A stretch of DNA of 64,000 nt, from assembly GCA_017540085.1 (NCBI GenBank), contig JAFYBQ010000028.1:90338-154337 (forward strand). The letters are read 5' to 3'. The stretch is from Synergistaceae bacterium. Its GTDB lineage: Bacteria > Synergistota > Synergistia > Synergistales > Aminobacteriaceae. Shown piece by piece: positions 43,355 through 52,433 of this stretch. Position 1 is the first letter of the stretch. The number at the start of each line of letters is the position of its first letter. Position numbers and translations under genes: made by a program. Below the pieces are notes generated by a model. The model searched no databases. It had not been told where the DNA came from and saw nothing but the letters and a program-made list of their open reading frames with translations.

Positions 43355-44407
43355 TTGCATTTGATTTTGAGCGTTATAGCTTTCGTCATCGTTATAGCCG
43401 TCTGCGTAATCGTCCACGAATACGGCCACTACATCACCGCCAAAATTCTCGGCGTTCAGGTTCACGAGTTTGCGTTCGGAATGGGGCCGGCTCTCCTTCA
43501 GCGCAGGGACAAACACGGAATGTTATGGTCATGTCGGGCGTTCCCTGTCGGGGGGTTCTGCCGTCTCGCGGGAATGAATGAGGAGGACGACGGCGAGTCT
43601 GTCATCCCCGGTCATGGCTTCAACGAACAGCCCGCGTGGAAACGTTTTCTGATTCTCCTCAACGGCTCAGCCTTCAACATTCTGCTTGCTGTGGTATTGA
43701 TGGCTCTGTTCCTCTGGGGGCATGGCGTTCTCGACATGGACAGCACGAAAATCGGCGAAATTATGCCCGGCTTCCCGTCAGAAACAGCAGGAATCAGAGT
43801 CGGCGATGAGATTCAGAAAGTCAACGGCGAGTCAGTCAGCAAATGGCGCGAAATGTCCGAGAAGATTCGCACAGAGGCCGGGAAAAATGAGTCAGTCTCA
43901 GTAGAAATCAAGCGCGGGGACGAAATATTAACCCTCACCGTAAACATACCAAACAATGAGGAATACGGCCGTCCCATGCTGGGAATATCGCCGTCATATG
44001 TCCGCTACGGATTCTTTTCGGCGTTCAGGAACTCGGCGGGCTATATCTACAGGATGACCGCAATGATGTTACGGGGACTCGCTGAGTTAGTCATGGGCTA
44101 TCAGGAGGCAGACGTTACCGGCCCTGTGGGGATCGCGTCAATGTCCGGCCATGCTTTGCGCTCCGGGCTATGGGGCTTTGTGTCGTTCATCGCAATAATC
44201 GCGTTAAATCTCGGAATACTGAATCTCTTCCCGATTCCGGCTCTTGACGGCGGGCGGATACTGTTCGTACTGCTTGAGATAGTATTACGCAGAAGGCTTC
44301 CCGAAAAAGTCGAGAATTGGATTCACACGGCGGGATTTGTCGTATTAATTTCATTGATGATTCTTGTTACATGCAAGGATGTCTACAATTTGTTCCTCAC
44401 ACATTAG
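43355..44407 (+). CDS. rseP: RseP-type site-2 protease (M50)
   Basis: A 350-residue membrane metalloprotease that cuts anti-sigma factors and signal peptides within the membrane. VHEYGHYI in the first helix (HExxH), a PDZ domain at about 115-195 and PALDGGRIL near residue 290 with the third metal ligand are all present. The start is a TTG at 43355 after AAGGAG. It is followed three bases later by ispG, the usual dxr-rseP-ispG order; dxr itself is not upstream here, its place being taken by the glycosyltransferase. Confidence 0.95.
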   Translation: MHLILSVIAFVIVIAVCVIVHEYGHYITAKILGVQVHEFAFGMGPALLQRRDKHGMLWSCRAFPVGGFCRLAGMNEEDDGESVIPGHGFNEQPAWKRFLILLNGSAFNILLAVVLMALFLWGHGVLDMDSTKIGEIMPGFPSETAGIRVGDEIQKVNGESVSKWREMSEKIRTEAGKNESVSVEIKRGDEILTLTVNIPNNEEYGRPMLGISPSYVRYGFFSAFRNSAGYIYRMTAMMLRGLAELVMGYQEADVTGPVGIASMSGHALRSGLWGFVSFIAIIALNLGILNLFPIPALDGGRILFVLLEIVLRRRLPEKVENWIHTAGFVVLISLMILVTCKDVYNLFLTH

Positions 44408-44410
44408 GCC

Positions 44411-45451
44411 ATGAACAGCAAACGACAAGTAAACATTAACGGACTCACTATCGGCGGTGATTCTCCTGTACGTGTAGAAAGTATGCTGAAAATTTCCCTC
44501 GATAAAAGGGACGAATGCACAGCGCAGTGTGAGCGGCTGATTCAATCCGGGTGCGAGATGGCGCGGGCGGCTCTTCCTGAAGCGAAATATGCCGATGATT
44601 TACGCGCTCTCGTAGAGTCGACACGGCTTGTGATTATGGCGGACATTCATTTTGACCCGGCATTAGCGATTCTTGCGATGGAGTCCGGCTGTAAGGCAAT
44701 CCGAATCAATCCCGGAAACATGCCATTGTCCCGCCTCAATGACGTAATATCATGCGCGAAAAGTTCAGGCGTTGTGATTCGAATCGGCGCGAACGGCGGA
44801 AGCGTATCACAGTCCCAGCTTGACGCGGCAAAAGGAGACCGGGCAGAGGCGTTATTTCTTGCAGTACGCGAGCAGGCAGAATTATTGCTGAGTCATAATT
44901 TCACGGACATCATATTGTCGGCGAAATCCTCAAGCGTTCCCGAATGCGTCCGGGCGAATGAGCTTATCGCGTCGGCATATCCTGATTTCCCAATGCACAT
45001 AGGACTCACAGAGGCAGGGCCGAGCGATGGCGGAGTCGTGAAAGGTACTGCGTGTATTTCAGCGTTGTTGATGAGGGGAATCGGTGATACGTTAAGAGTC
45101 TCGCTGACTGATGAGCCTGAAAGGGAAGTACGAGTCGGCTATGAGATTCTGAAGGCACTTGAGATTCGGACTCGCGGCGTGAATCTCATCTCATGCCCTA
45201 CTTGCGGACGCAGGCGGGCTGATGTTATGCGGCTCGTGAAGATTGTTGAGCCTATGCTCGCGGGGCTTCCTGATGGCGTGTCGGTTGCTGTGATGGGCTG
45301 TGAGGTCAACGGCCCGAAAGAAGCGAGGCACGCGCAGTTCGGAATCGCAGGGACTCCGGGCGGTGCGGTGTTGTTCCGTGAGGGGAAATCCTGCGGAGAA
45401 TATCCGTTTGATGAGCTTGAAGCGGTCTTGCCTGAGTTCCTGAAAATGTAG
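44411..45451 (+). CDS. ispG: 4-hydroxy-3-methylbut-2-enyl-diphosphate synthase
   Basis: IspG (GcpE), 346 residues, an iron-sulfur enzyme of the non-mevalonate isoprenoid pathway. MADIHFDPALA near residue 76, RINPGNM near 97 and the cluster Cys in SCPTCGR near residue 258 and GCEVNGPKEA near 297 are typical. It directly follows rseP and ends the operon at a strong terminator. Confidence 0.95.
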   Translation: MNSKRQVNINGLTIGGDSPVRVESMLKISLDKRDECTAQCERLIQSGCEMARAALPEAKYADDLRALVESTRLVIMADIHFDPALAILAMESGCKAIRINPGNMPLSRLNDVISCAKSSGVVIRIGANGGSVSQSQLDAAKGDRAEALFLAVREQAELLLSHNFTDIILSAKSSSVPECVRANELIASAYPDFPMHIGLTEAGPSDGGVVKGTACISALLMRGIGDTLRVSLTDEPEREVRVGYEILKALEIRTRGVNLISCPTCGRRRADVMRLVKIVEPMLAGLPDGVSVAVMGCEVNGPKEARHAQFGIAGTPGGAVLFREGKSCGEYPFDELEAVLPEFLKM

Positions 45452-45469
45452 AAGACAGAAATTTGACGG

Positions 45470-45500
45470 CCTCCCCGGAATTTCGCAGGGAGGTCATTTT
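45470..45500 (+). terminator. Terminator of rseP-ispG
   Basis: CCTCCC (45470-45475) pairs with GGGAGG (45488-45493), followed by TCATTTTTT. It lies between the convergent ispG and acetyltransferase genes and may serve both. Confidence 0.8.
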
Positions 45501-45501
45501 T

Positions 45502-46083
45502 TCACTCTATTGTCTTTATTACCCTGCACGGATTCCCAGCGGCCAAAACTCCGGCAGGTATATCACGAGTTACGACACTTCCCGCGCCTATCACACAGCC
45601 TTCACCGATTGTTACGCCTCCGATTACTGTTACATTTGAGGCAAGCCAGCAATTATTGCCGATTGTGATGGGCTTACCGTACTCAAGCTGAATCATATTG
45701 CCGTCTTTGTCGGGATTTGCGTTGCGTTCCTGCCATCTTAGCGGGTGCATAGGGGTGAGGAGTGAGACGTTTGTCCCTAACATAACATTGTCGCCGATTG
45801 TAACCGGGCAGATGTCAAGAATCGTTGTGCCGAAATTGGCGTAAAAATTTTTCCCGATATGTATATTTATACCGTAGTCGAAAAATATTTGTCCCTGAAA
45901 ATATGCCTCGTGGTCTGAATACGGCAGAAGCTCGCGGAGAATCTTGTAGCGTTCTTCCTCGTCCGTGTCGTAAAGCGCGTTGTACATCATGCAGAGCCTG
46001 TGAGCTTTCGTCCTCAGCATGTACAGCTCATCATCACCGGGATTGTATAATTCTCCGGCAGTCATCTTCATACGTTCGTTCAA
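45502..46083 (-). CDS. Maltose O-acetyltransferase-like hexapeptide transferase
   Basis: A 193-residue left-handed beta-helix acetyltransferase of the Maa/NodL type. It opens with the family's MTAGELYNPGDDEL, then shows hexapeptide repeats (ITIGNNCWLASNVTVIGG, VTIGEGCVIGAG) and ends PAGVLAAGNPCRVIK. The probable substrate is a sugar. I chose the TTG at 46083, eight bases after AAGGTGA; an ATG twelve bases further in is an alternative. It is a single gene, divergent from gntP. Confidence 0.88.
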   Translation of the reverse strand: MNERMKMTAGELYNPGDDELYMLRTKAHRLCMMYNALYDTDEEERYKILRELLPYSDHEAYFQGQIFFDYGINIHIGKNFYANFGTTILDICPVTIGDNVMLGTNVSLLTPMHPLRWQERNANPDKDGNMIQLEYGKPITIGNNCWLASNVTVIGGVTIGEGCVIGAGSVVTRDIPAGVLAAGNPCRVIKTIE

Positions 46084-46113
46084 ATTGCTAATCACCTTTC
46101 GCAGGAAATTGCG

Positions 46114-46119
46114 TATAAT
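46114..46119 (+). promoter_or_regulatory. Possible -10 box for gntP
   Basis: A perfect TATAAT about 57 bases upstream of the gntP ATG in the divergent intergenic region. No strong -35 is visible. Confidence 0.4.
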
Positions 46120-46176
46120 TCTACACGATACATTTTCCATTCGCACAAAAACTTTCAGAAAGGGGATTTTCCCGCA

Positions 46177-47541
46177 ATGGTTCAGGGTTCTATGTTGGTA
46201 GTAATTCTCATTGTTGCCATAATCTTAATGGTGCTTCTGATCTCTAAGATGAAGTTTCACCCGTTTGTCGCGCTGTTCGCGGTCGCCCTCGCAATGGGAC
46301 TCGCTGTCGGAATGGCACCGGCTAAAGTCCTCGACACGATACTGAACGGATTCGGCGGAACATGCCGGGGAATAGGCATAGTGATTCTTCTCGGCACGAT
46401 CATAGGCGCAATGCTCGAAAAGTCCGGGGCTGCCTTCACGATGGCCGACTCAGTTCTTCACGTCGTCGGTGAAAAGCGTCCTGCCCTCGCAATGAGTCTC
46501 ATCGGCTGGGTAGTATCGATTCCCGTTTTCTGCGACTCAGGCTTCGTAATTCTCTCGTCGCTGAACAAGTCATTAGCACGCCGCAGCAAAGTCAGCCTCT
46601 CCACAATGGCAATCGCTCTGTCAACAGGACTTTACGCGACACATACTCTTGTTCCTCCCACGCCCGGGCCGATCGCAGCAGCAAATGAACTCGGTGCAGA
46701 TCTCGGAATGGTCATCATGTGGGGAATCGCGGTGTCAATAATTTCTATGATTGCCGGATATATTTACGCGCTAATCGCAGGGCCGAAACTCCCGGTGCCT
46801 TTCGACACAAACACAGAGGAAGGCGGCTCATATGAGGAACTCAAAGCAAAGTACGGGACTCTTCCTTCAGCGTTCAAATCATTTGCACCGATTCTTATTC
46901 CGTTAATCTTAATCGCGTTCAGCTCGTTCATAAGTTACCCTTCAACCCTCGCGAAAATCGGCGGAAAAGAGTCAACGCTCTTCATTGTCGCGTCATTCTT
47001 GGGCAACCCCGTTATAGCTTTGTCGATCGGCGTAATTTTGTGCTTCTTCCTCGCTCCTTTCACTGAGGAAGTAACAAACGGGTGGATAGGCGCGGGAGTC
47101 AAAGACGGCGCGAACATCATCATGATTACGGCGGCAGGAGGCGGACTCGGCGCGGTAATTTCGGCTTCGGGAGTCGGTCATTACATCGGCGAGGCTTTAG
47201 CGTCCTACAATTTCGGGATATTCCTTCCGTTTATCATCGCGGCGGCTCTCAAGACAGCGCAAGGCTCATCAACCGTAGCAATCGTAACAACAGCTCAGAT
47301 TATCGCGCCTATGCTCGCGTCATTGGGACTCGGTTCACCTATGGGCGGAGTGCTTGCGACTCTCGCAATCGGCAGCGGGGCAATGGTCGTATCACACGCT
47401 AATGACTCGTATTTCTGGGTCGTAACTCAGTTCAGCGATATGGATCTCAATACTGCGTACAAGGCTCAGACAATGGCAACATTGATTCAGGGAGTCGTTG
47501 CTGTATTGGCGATATACGGAATTTCGCTGTACATGCTGTAA
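46177..47541 (+). CDS. GntP family gluconate-type permease
   Basis: A 454-residue membrane protein with about 12 helices, of the GntP family that imports gluconate and related sugar acids with protons. SKMKFHPFVALFAVALAMGL, LGTIIGAMLEKSGAA, FCDSGFVILSSLN and LKTAQGSSTVAIVTT are family stretches. AAAGGGG precedes the ATG. No sugar-acid catabolic genes are adjacent, so the exact substrate is open. A strong terminator follows. Confidence 0.93.
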   Translation: MVQGSMLVVILIVAIILMVLLISKMKFHPFVALFAVALAMGLAVGMAPAKVLDTILNGFGGTCRGIGIVILLGTIIGAMLEKSGAAFTMADSVLHVVGEKRPALAMSLIGWVVSIPVFCDSGFVILSSLNKSLARRSKVSLSTMAIALSTGLYATHTLVPPTPGPIAAANELGADLGMVIMWGIAVSIISMIAGYIYALIAGPKLPVPFDTNTEEGGSYEELKAKYGTLPSAFKSFAPILIPLILIAFSSFISYPSTLAKIGGKESTLFIVASFLGNPVIALSIGVILCFFLAPFTEEVTNGWIGAGVKDGANIIMITAAGGGLGAVISASGVGHYIGEALASYNFGIFLPFIIAAALKTAQGSSTVAIVTTAQIIAPMLASLGLGSPMGGVLATLAIGSGAMVVSHANDSYFWVVTQFSDMDLNTAYKAQTMATLIQGVVAVLAIYGISLYML

Positions 47542-47560
47542 ACTTAACGCAGAAATTTTC

Positions 47561-47595
47561 CGGGGAATGGGTGCGAGACCTGTTCCCCGTTTTTT
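47561..47595 (+). terminator. Terminator of gntP
   Basis: A perfect 7-bp stem CGGGGAA (47561-47567) with TTCCCCG (47583-47589) followed by T6. Confidence 0.9.
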
Positions 47596-47647
47596 GTGTG
47601 CTAATATTAGGACAATTACCCATCACAAGAAAGAAGATGACATTACC

Positions 47648-49030
47648 ATGAAGATACCCGCAAATATTTTCCGTGAGTATGACATTCGCGGGAACGCTGA
47701 CAGAGAATTGACTGACGAAACCGTGAAGGCTATCGGGCGCGCTTATGCCTCGTGGCTTATTCGTGCTGGCGTGAAGTCCTGCGTAACAATCGGAGGCGAC
47801 GCAAGACTCTCAACTCCCCGAATCAAATCGGCCATGACTGAGGGAATTTTGTCGGCGGGACTCGATGTCGTTGATGTCGGACTCGTTACTACTCCCATGC
47901 TTTATTGGAGCATGATACATTTCAACGCTGACGGCGGAGTCATGGTTACAGGCTCACACAATCCCCCGGACATGAACGGGCTGAAACTTTGCTTTGAGCG
48001 CGGGACTCTTTACGGCAGCGAGGTAATGAACATTCACGACATAGCGGAGTCCGGGAATTTCGAGTCAGGCGCAGGGAAATTGACACACGCAAAAATTGAT
48101 GATGAGTATCTGAACATGCTTGTGTCAAAATTCACGCTCCCATTCACAAAACGCTTCAAGGTTGTCTGCGACTGCGGAAACGGCGCGGCAGGTTTGACCG
48201 CAAGAAAATTCTTTGAGCTTCTCGGCTGTGAGTGCATACCGCTGTATGATGAGCCGGACGGAAGATTCCCGAATCACCATCCTGACCCGCAGAAACGCGA
48301 GAACTTGCAGGACGTTATAGCGCGTGTGAGGGCGGAAGGTGCTGATGTCGGAATTGCTTATGACGGAGACGCGGACAGAATCGGAGTCGTTGACGACAAA
48401 GGAAACGTGATTTTCGGGGACAGGCTAATGACTCTCTACTGGAAGGAAATACTTGGGACTCACAAGGGCGCGGCGGTACTCGTTGAGCCGAAATGCAGCA
48501 TGGTGCTTCCTGAGCTGGCCGAGAAATTCGGGGGAAAGCCTTTCTTCTACAAGTCCGGGCATTCAGTCATCAAAGCAAAAATGCGTGAGATTGGCGCGTT
48601 GTTCGCGGGCGAATATTCCGGGCATATGTTCTTTGCTGATGAGTTTTACGGCCATGATGATGCCTTCTACGCCTCCGGGAGACTGCTCCGAATAATGTCC
48701 GAGAGAAGAGAGTCGCTTTCACGCCTGATGATGTCGATTCCCGATTACCCGTCAACAGAAGAGATACGAATCCCCTGCCCCGATGATGTGAAGTTCGGAA
48801 TCACAGAGCGCATTACGCAGAAAGCCCGCGAAAAATACAAAGTCTCAGACCTCGACGGAGTGAGAATAATTTACCCTGACGGCTGGGGACTCATTCGTGC
48901 CTCAAACACTCAGCCCGTTATGGTAGTGCGCTGTGAGGGAAAAACTCAGGAGGCATTAGAGCGAATCATGAACGACATTAAAGACCGAGTATTAGCCGAG
49001 GGGCTTCCCGATTTCACATGGACATTTTGA
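47648..49030 (+). CDS. Phosphomannomutase/phosphoglucomutase
   Basis: A 460-residue alpha-D-phosphohexomutase. It starts IPANIFREYDIRG; the phosphoserine loop TGSHNPPDMNG is near residue 102, the metal loop DGDADRIGVV near 240 and the phosphate-binding RASNTQPVMVVRCE near 418. It interconverts mannose-6- and mannose-1-phosphate (and glucose forms) and links manA to GDP-mannose and GDP-fucose synthesis. The ATG at 47648 has only a weak GAAGAT-type site. Its end overlaps trmB by 13 bases. Confidence 0.94.
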   Translation: MKIPANIFREYDIRGNADRELTDETVKAIGRAYASWLIRAGVKSCVTIGGDARLSTPRIKSAMTEGILSAGLDVVDVGLVTTPMLYWSMIHFNADGGVMVTGSHNPPDMNGLKLCFERGTLYGSEVMNIHDIAESGNFESGAGKLTHAKIDDEYLNMLVSKFTLPFTKRFKVVCDCGNGAAGLTARKFFELLGCECIPLYDEPDGRFPNHHPDPQKRENLQDVIARVRAEGADVGIAYDGDADRIGVVDDKGNVIFGDRLMTLYWKEILGTHKGAAVLVEPKCSMVLPELAEKFGGKPFFYKSGHSVIKAKMREIGALFAGEYSGHMFFADEFYGHDDAFYASGRLLRIMSERRESLSRLMMSIPDYPSTEEIRIPCPDDVKFGITERITQKAREKYKVSDLDGVRIIYPDGWGLIRASNTQPVMVVRCEGKTQEALERIMNDIKDRVLAEGLPDFTWTF

Positions 49031-49962
49031 CACGCAACAGCGGGGGGACGCAAGGACACAGGCAGGCGCGTCCGCAGTACGGCGTAATAATTCACCCTGA
49101 GAGCGGTAAATTTCTCCCTGTAACAGACAAAACGGAGCTTGAGATAGGATTCGGGAACGGAGAATTTACAGTGCAGTACGCGATGAGCCACCCGGAAATC
49201 CTGCTTTACGGCGTGGAAATTTCGCAGGCTTGCGTACTGAGATGTGCGAGGAGGGCATACGGTCTCAAAAATTTGCGGCTGATTAACACTGACGCACGTT
49301 ATATGCTGCGTGAATTGTTCCCTGATGAGTCTTTGCGGAAAATCATAATGCAGTTCCCGTGTCCATGGTCAAAAAATTCTGACGCTCACAAGAGAGTAAC
49401 GGCTAAAGATTTTGCGGACGGACTCGCGGCTGTGCTGAAAATTGGCGGGGAGTTCGTGATGATTTCGGACGATGAGACATACTCGCGTGAAGTGTGGAGC
49501 ATTCTCGGACATCACGAGGCATTGACGGCGGAAGATTTCACGGTGAACCCTCAGCGGGAGATTACCACGAAATACGAGCGGAAATGGCTTGAGGAAGGCC
49601 GGAACATTTACCGCGTGAGCTTCAGAAAGTCGCGGGCATTCACAGTAACACGGAGGACAGAAGGAGAAATGCACATAAAGATTCAGCGCAGTGTAACGCG
49701 GGAAGATATAGAGTTGCTGAGAAATTCAGAGGGGAAAAAGGATAAATCATTCTGGAAGTTCGGAAGGTCATTCAGTGAGCCGGACGGGAAAATATTTTTG
49801 CTTGAGACATTGACGAGTGATGACGAGTTCGAGCAGAAATTCTACATTCACATAGCCCCGAAAGATGACGGATTTTTGCTGAGGCTCGACAAAACGGCTC
49901 TGGCATTTCTGACTCCGGCTGTGCGACTCGCGCTGAGTAATGCTGCTGAAAGATTGTCATGA
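49018..49962 (+). CDS. trmB: tRNA (guanine-N7)-methyltransferase with C-terminal extension
   Basis: A 314-residue SAM-dependent methyltransferase of TrmB type, methylating G46 of tRNA. EIGFGNGEF near residue 41 is the SAM loop. The family's FPDPWPK motif reads FPCPWSK near residue 117, so an Asp is replaced by Cys. About 100 extra residues (from about 210) follow the normal domain and look like a separate beta-rich unit. The start overlaps the phosphomannomutase gene and the end overlaps rsmD, so the three are coupled. Confidence 0.88.
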   Translation: MDILTRNSGGTQGHRQARPQYGVIIHPESGKFLPVTDKTELEIGFGNGEFTVQYAMSHPEILLYGVEISQACVLRCARRAYGLKNLRLINTDARYMLRELFPDESLRKIIMQFPCPWSKNSDAHKRVTAKDFADGLAAVLKIGGEFVMISDDETYSREVWSILGHHEALTAEDFTVNPQREITTKYERKWLEEGRNIYRVSFRKSRAFTVTRRTEGEMHIKIQRSVTREDIELLRNSEGKKDKSFWKFGRSFSEPDGKIFLLETLTSDDEFEQKFYIHIAPKDDGFLLRLDKTALAFLTPAVRLALSNAAERLS

Positions 49963-50528
49963 AGGATATACGGCCAACATCCGGGCGTGTGATGTCTGCG
50001 CTGTTCAGCATATTGGGAGGTATGATTGACGGCGCGGAATTTCTCGACCTCTTTGCGGGAACGGGGAGAGTCGGTCTTGAGGCATTAAGGCGCGGGGCAA
50101 ACAGGGCGGTTTTTGTTGAGACTGTCAGGAATCGTGCTGATGACATCAGGAGGAATATACCCACTAACGATAACTTACCCCCCTCCGTGAACGGTGTCCC
50201 CCCTGCTGAGGCGTTACCCCCTAATTTAGGGGGGATAAAGGGGGGTGCGTTAGTGCTGTCGCTTGAGATTCGGCGGGCTTTGTCGTGGCTCGTGAAGCAT
50301 GATATGAAGTTCACGGTGATATTTGCGGATCCTCCGTATAATTCCGGCTGGTGTGAGACTCTTCCTGCGCTCCCGAATCTTGACGCAGTATTTTCCCCCG
50401 GTGCTTTGATGGTGATTGAGCACTCCGTGCGCGAACCTGTAACACTCAGCAATAACCCTCACGGCCTCGAAATCACATCCACACGCGAATACGGCGAAAC
50501 CTGTCTAACCTTCCTGCAAATGCTATAA
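49959..50528 (+). CDS. rsmD: 16S rRNA (guanine966-N2)-methyltransferase RsmD with inserted repeat peptide
   Basis: A 189-residue RsmD-type methyltransferase. RPTSGRVMSALFSIL, the SAM loop DLFAGTGRVGLEAL and the catalytic DPPY (FADPPYNSG near residue 124) are intact. Between the SAM-binding strand (VFVET) and the next conserved strand lies an unusual Pro/Gly-rich stretch, NLPPSVNGVPPAEALPPN, encoded by a palindromic C/G-rich element of about 94 bp. The insertion keeps the frame. Usual RsmD proteins lack it. rsmD with coaD nearby is the common order; here a MATE gene lies between. Confidence 0.9.
   Translation: MKDIRPTSGRVMSALFSILGGMIDGAEFLDLFAGTGRVGLEALRRGANRAVFVETVRNRADDIRRNIPTNDNLPPSVNGVPPAEALPPNLGGIKGGALVLSLEIRRALSWLVKHDMKFTVIFADPPYNSGWCETLPALPNLDAVFSPGALMVIEHSVREPVTLSNNPHGLEITSTREYGETCLTFLQML
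50162..50255 (+). repeat. Palindromic element inserted in rsmD
   Basis: CACTAACG (50162-50169) and CGTTAGTG (50248-50255) are perfect inverted ends of a 94-bp C/G-rich element with an internal CCCCCT-AATTT-AGGGGG palindrome (50217-50233). It is translated as part of RsmD. The C/G-rich style resembles the intergenic repeat at 26575-26690. Confidence 0.6.
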
Positions 50529-50560
50529 TCCCTCACAAAATCCCGAAAGGAAAAATCACA

Positions 50561-51892
50561 ATGTCTTCATCACCTTCAATTTCACGTCAGGCAGTCTCAA
50601 ACATAATCCCGGCGATAGTCGTTGAGATTATGTTACTCATCTACAATCTTGCGGATACATTTTTCATCGGCCAGACTCATGACCCTTTGCAGCTTGCGGC
50701 GGTCTCTTTAGCGGCACCGATATTCATGGTATTAATTGCTCTCGGTATAATCTTCATGGCCGGGGCGATGTCGTACATATCGCGCACACTCGGAGCGGGA
50801 CAAAGGGAACGTGCGAACAATATCGCGTCATTCTGCGTCTGGGGGAGTCTCGTTACGGGCGTTGTTGTCGCGGCAATATTCATGTTCCACATTGAGAGAA
50901 TTTTGCGTGCAATCGGCGCGAGTCCTGAGACATTCTCACTTGCCTATAGTTATCTGTCAATCGTAATCGCGTCTACACCGTTCGTGCTGTTCAGCATGGC
51001 GAGCGGGGGAATAATGCGGGCGGAAAATCACGCTTCTGCGGCAATGCTCGGTCAGATTTTCGGCAACATGTTAAATGTCGTGCTTGACCCGATATTTATT
51101 CTCTGGTTCGGCTGGGGGATAACGGGCGCGGCAATCGCAACAACCGCAAGTATCATCATAGGGGCGTTATATTACGCGGGGTATTTCGTTCTCGGTCATT
51201 CGTCCCTAAGCATTCACGTAAAGCACTTCAGAATCAACGAGGGTATAGCGTTCGGAGTCTTGGCGATTGGGATTCCTGCGTGTCTTGATCCGTGGCTGAT
51301 GAGTATTTCGCAGATGGTAATGAACTCGCTGATGTCCGCGTATGGAGATATGGCAGTGGCCGCGGCGGGAGTCTCAATGCGTATTGAGCAGATAGCAATC
51401 TTAATCGCAATGGGAACAGGCCAGGGGATTCAGCCGCTTTTAGGGTTCAGTGTCGGCGCACAGGATTGGAGGCGTTACCGGGCGTTCTTGATGTTTGCGC
51501 TGAAGTTTACGGTGATATTGACGCTCGTGATGATTGCGGGGTGCTTTGTGTTCTCGGAAAATATCGTGTCAATGTTCGTGAATGAGCCGGAAGCGTTTTC
51601 GTATGCCGTGAAATTTCTGCGTATGAAGCTGTCTAGCAGTTTGCTTTTTGCGATATTCTTTGTGTTCGTGAATGCACTTCAGGCGATGGGAGCCGGGCGG
51701 GCATCATTCATTCTGAGCGTGTGCCGTCAGTGCGTGCTGTATATGCCTCTGATGTTCGTGATGAATCATTTTGCGGGGGAATACGGAATTGTGTGGGCTT
51801 TGCCGATGGCGGAATTGCTGTCGCTTGTGCAGACGGTGATAATTTACGGTAGAATCATCTTCAATCCCAAGCATTATATTTACCCGGAGTGA
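50561..51892 (+). CDS. MATE family efflux transporter
   Basis: A 443-residue, 12-helix multidrug/toxin extrusion transporter. The N-terminal region NLADTFFIGQT, then ISRTLGAGQRERA near residue 70 and GTGQGIQPLLGFSVGAQDW near 285 are typical of NorM/DinF-like MATE proteins that expel cationic compounds with sodium or protons. GAAAGGA precedes the ATG. It sits between rsmD and coaD, which are adjacent in most genomes, so it was probably inserted here. Confidence 0.93.
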   Translation: MSSSPSISRQAVSNIIPAIVVEIMLLIYNLADTFFIGQTHDPLQLAAVSLAAPIFMVLIALGIIFMAGAMSYISRTLGAGQRERANNIASFCVWGSLVTGVVVAAIFMFHIERILRAIGASPETFSLAYSYLSIVIASTPFVLFSMASGGIMRAENHASAAMLGQIFGNMLNVVLDPIFILWFGWGITGAAIATTASIIIGALYYAGYFVLGHSSLSIHVKHFRINEGIAFGVLAIGIPACLDPWLMSISQMVMNSLMSAYGDMAVAAAGVSMRIEQIAILIAMGTGQGIQPLLGFSVGAQDWRRYRAFLMFALKFTVILTLVMIAGCFVFSENIVSMFVNEPEAFSYAVKFLRMKLSSSLLFAIFFVFVNALQAMGAGRASFILSVCRQCVLYMPLMFVMNHFAGEYGIVWALPMAELLSLVQTVIIYGRIIFNPKHYIYPE

Positions 51893-51898
51893 TGACTA

Positions 51899-52387
51899 AT
51901 GAGAGTTACCGCAGTATATCCCGGTTCGTTTGACCCTATCACTAACGGCCATATATATATCGCTGAACGTGCCGCGGCAGTTTTTGATGAGGTAATCGTC
52001 AGCATTCTCGTGAATGAGCGCAAGACTTCCGCATTCACTGTTGAGGAACGCTGCTTCATGGCTCGCGAGGCTCTCGGCCATGTGGCCAATATCACCGTAG
52101 ACAGCTTTAACGGGCTGCTGATTGATTACGTGAGGCAGAAGAAAGCGGGCGTTATTGTGCGGGGACTCCGTGCGATGAGTGATTTTGAGTACGAGTTTCA
52201 GATGGCATTGATGAACCGCAAATTAGCTCCTGAGATTGAAACGTTCTTTATTGTTACTGACCCGAAATATTCATACGTGTCAAGCTCAAGTATCCGTGAA
52301 ATTTTCCATTTCGGCGGGACGGTTGAAGATGTTGTGCCTGATGTCGTGTATGAGAGGCTGAAGGGACGCTACAATTCCGGCTGTTAA
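51899..52387 (+). CDS. coaD: Phosphopantetheine adenylyltransferase
   Basis: CoaD, 162 residues, forms dephospho-CoA from ATP and 4'-phosphopantetheine. YPGSFDPITNGHIYI near the N-terminus with the nucleotide-binding TxGH variant (TNGH), RGLRAMSDFEYEFQMALMN and SSSSIRE are characteristic. It begins six bases after the MATE stop and ends the operon at a hairpin. Confidence 0.96.
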   Translation: MRVTAVYPGSFDPITNGHIYIAERAAAVFDEVIVSILVNERKTSAFTVEERCFMAREALGHVANITVDSFNGLLIDYVRQKKAGVIVRGLRAMSDFEYEFQMALMNRKLAPEIETFFIVTDPKYSYVSSSSIREIFHFGGTVEDVVPDVVYERLKGRYNSGC

Positions 52388-52394
52388 AGAAATA

Positions 52395-52424
52395 CCCTGC
52401 TCCCGGTTATTTTCAGAAGCAGGG
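52395..52424. terminator. Hairpin between coaD and the convergent GIY-YIG gene
   Basis: A perfect 7-bp stem CCCTGCT (52395-52401) with AGCAGGG (52418-52424). Neither side has a clear T run (CATATTACG on the plus strand), so termination is a moderate guess. Confidence 0.5.
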
Positions 52425-52433
52425 CATATTACG

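Noticed and set aside
47498..47647. 50-residue N-terminal extension of the phosphomannomutase
   Set aside because: It crosses the gntP terminator hairpin, and the enzyme family begins at the ATG at 47648.
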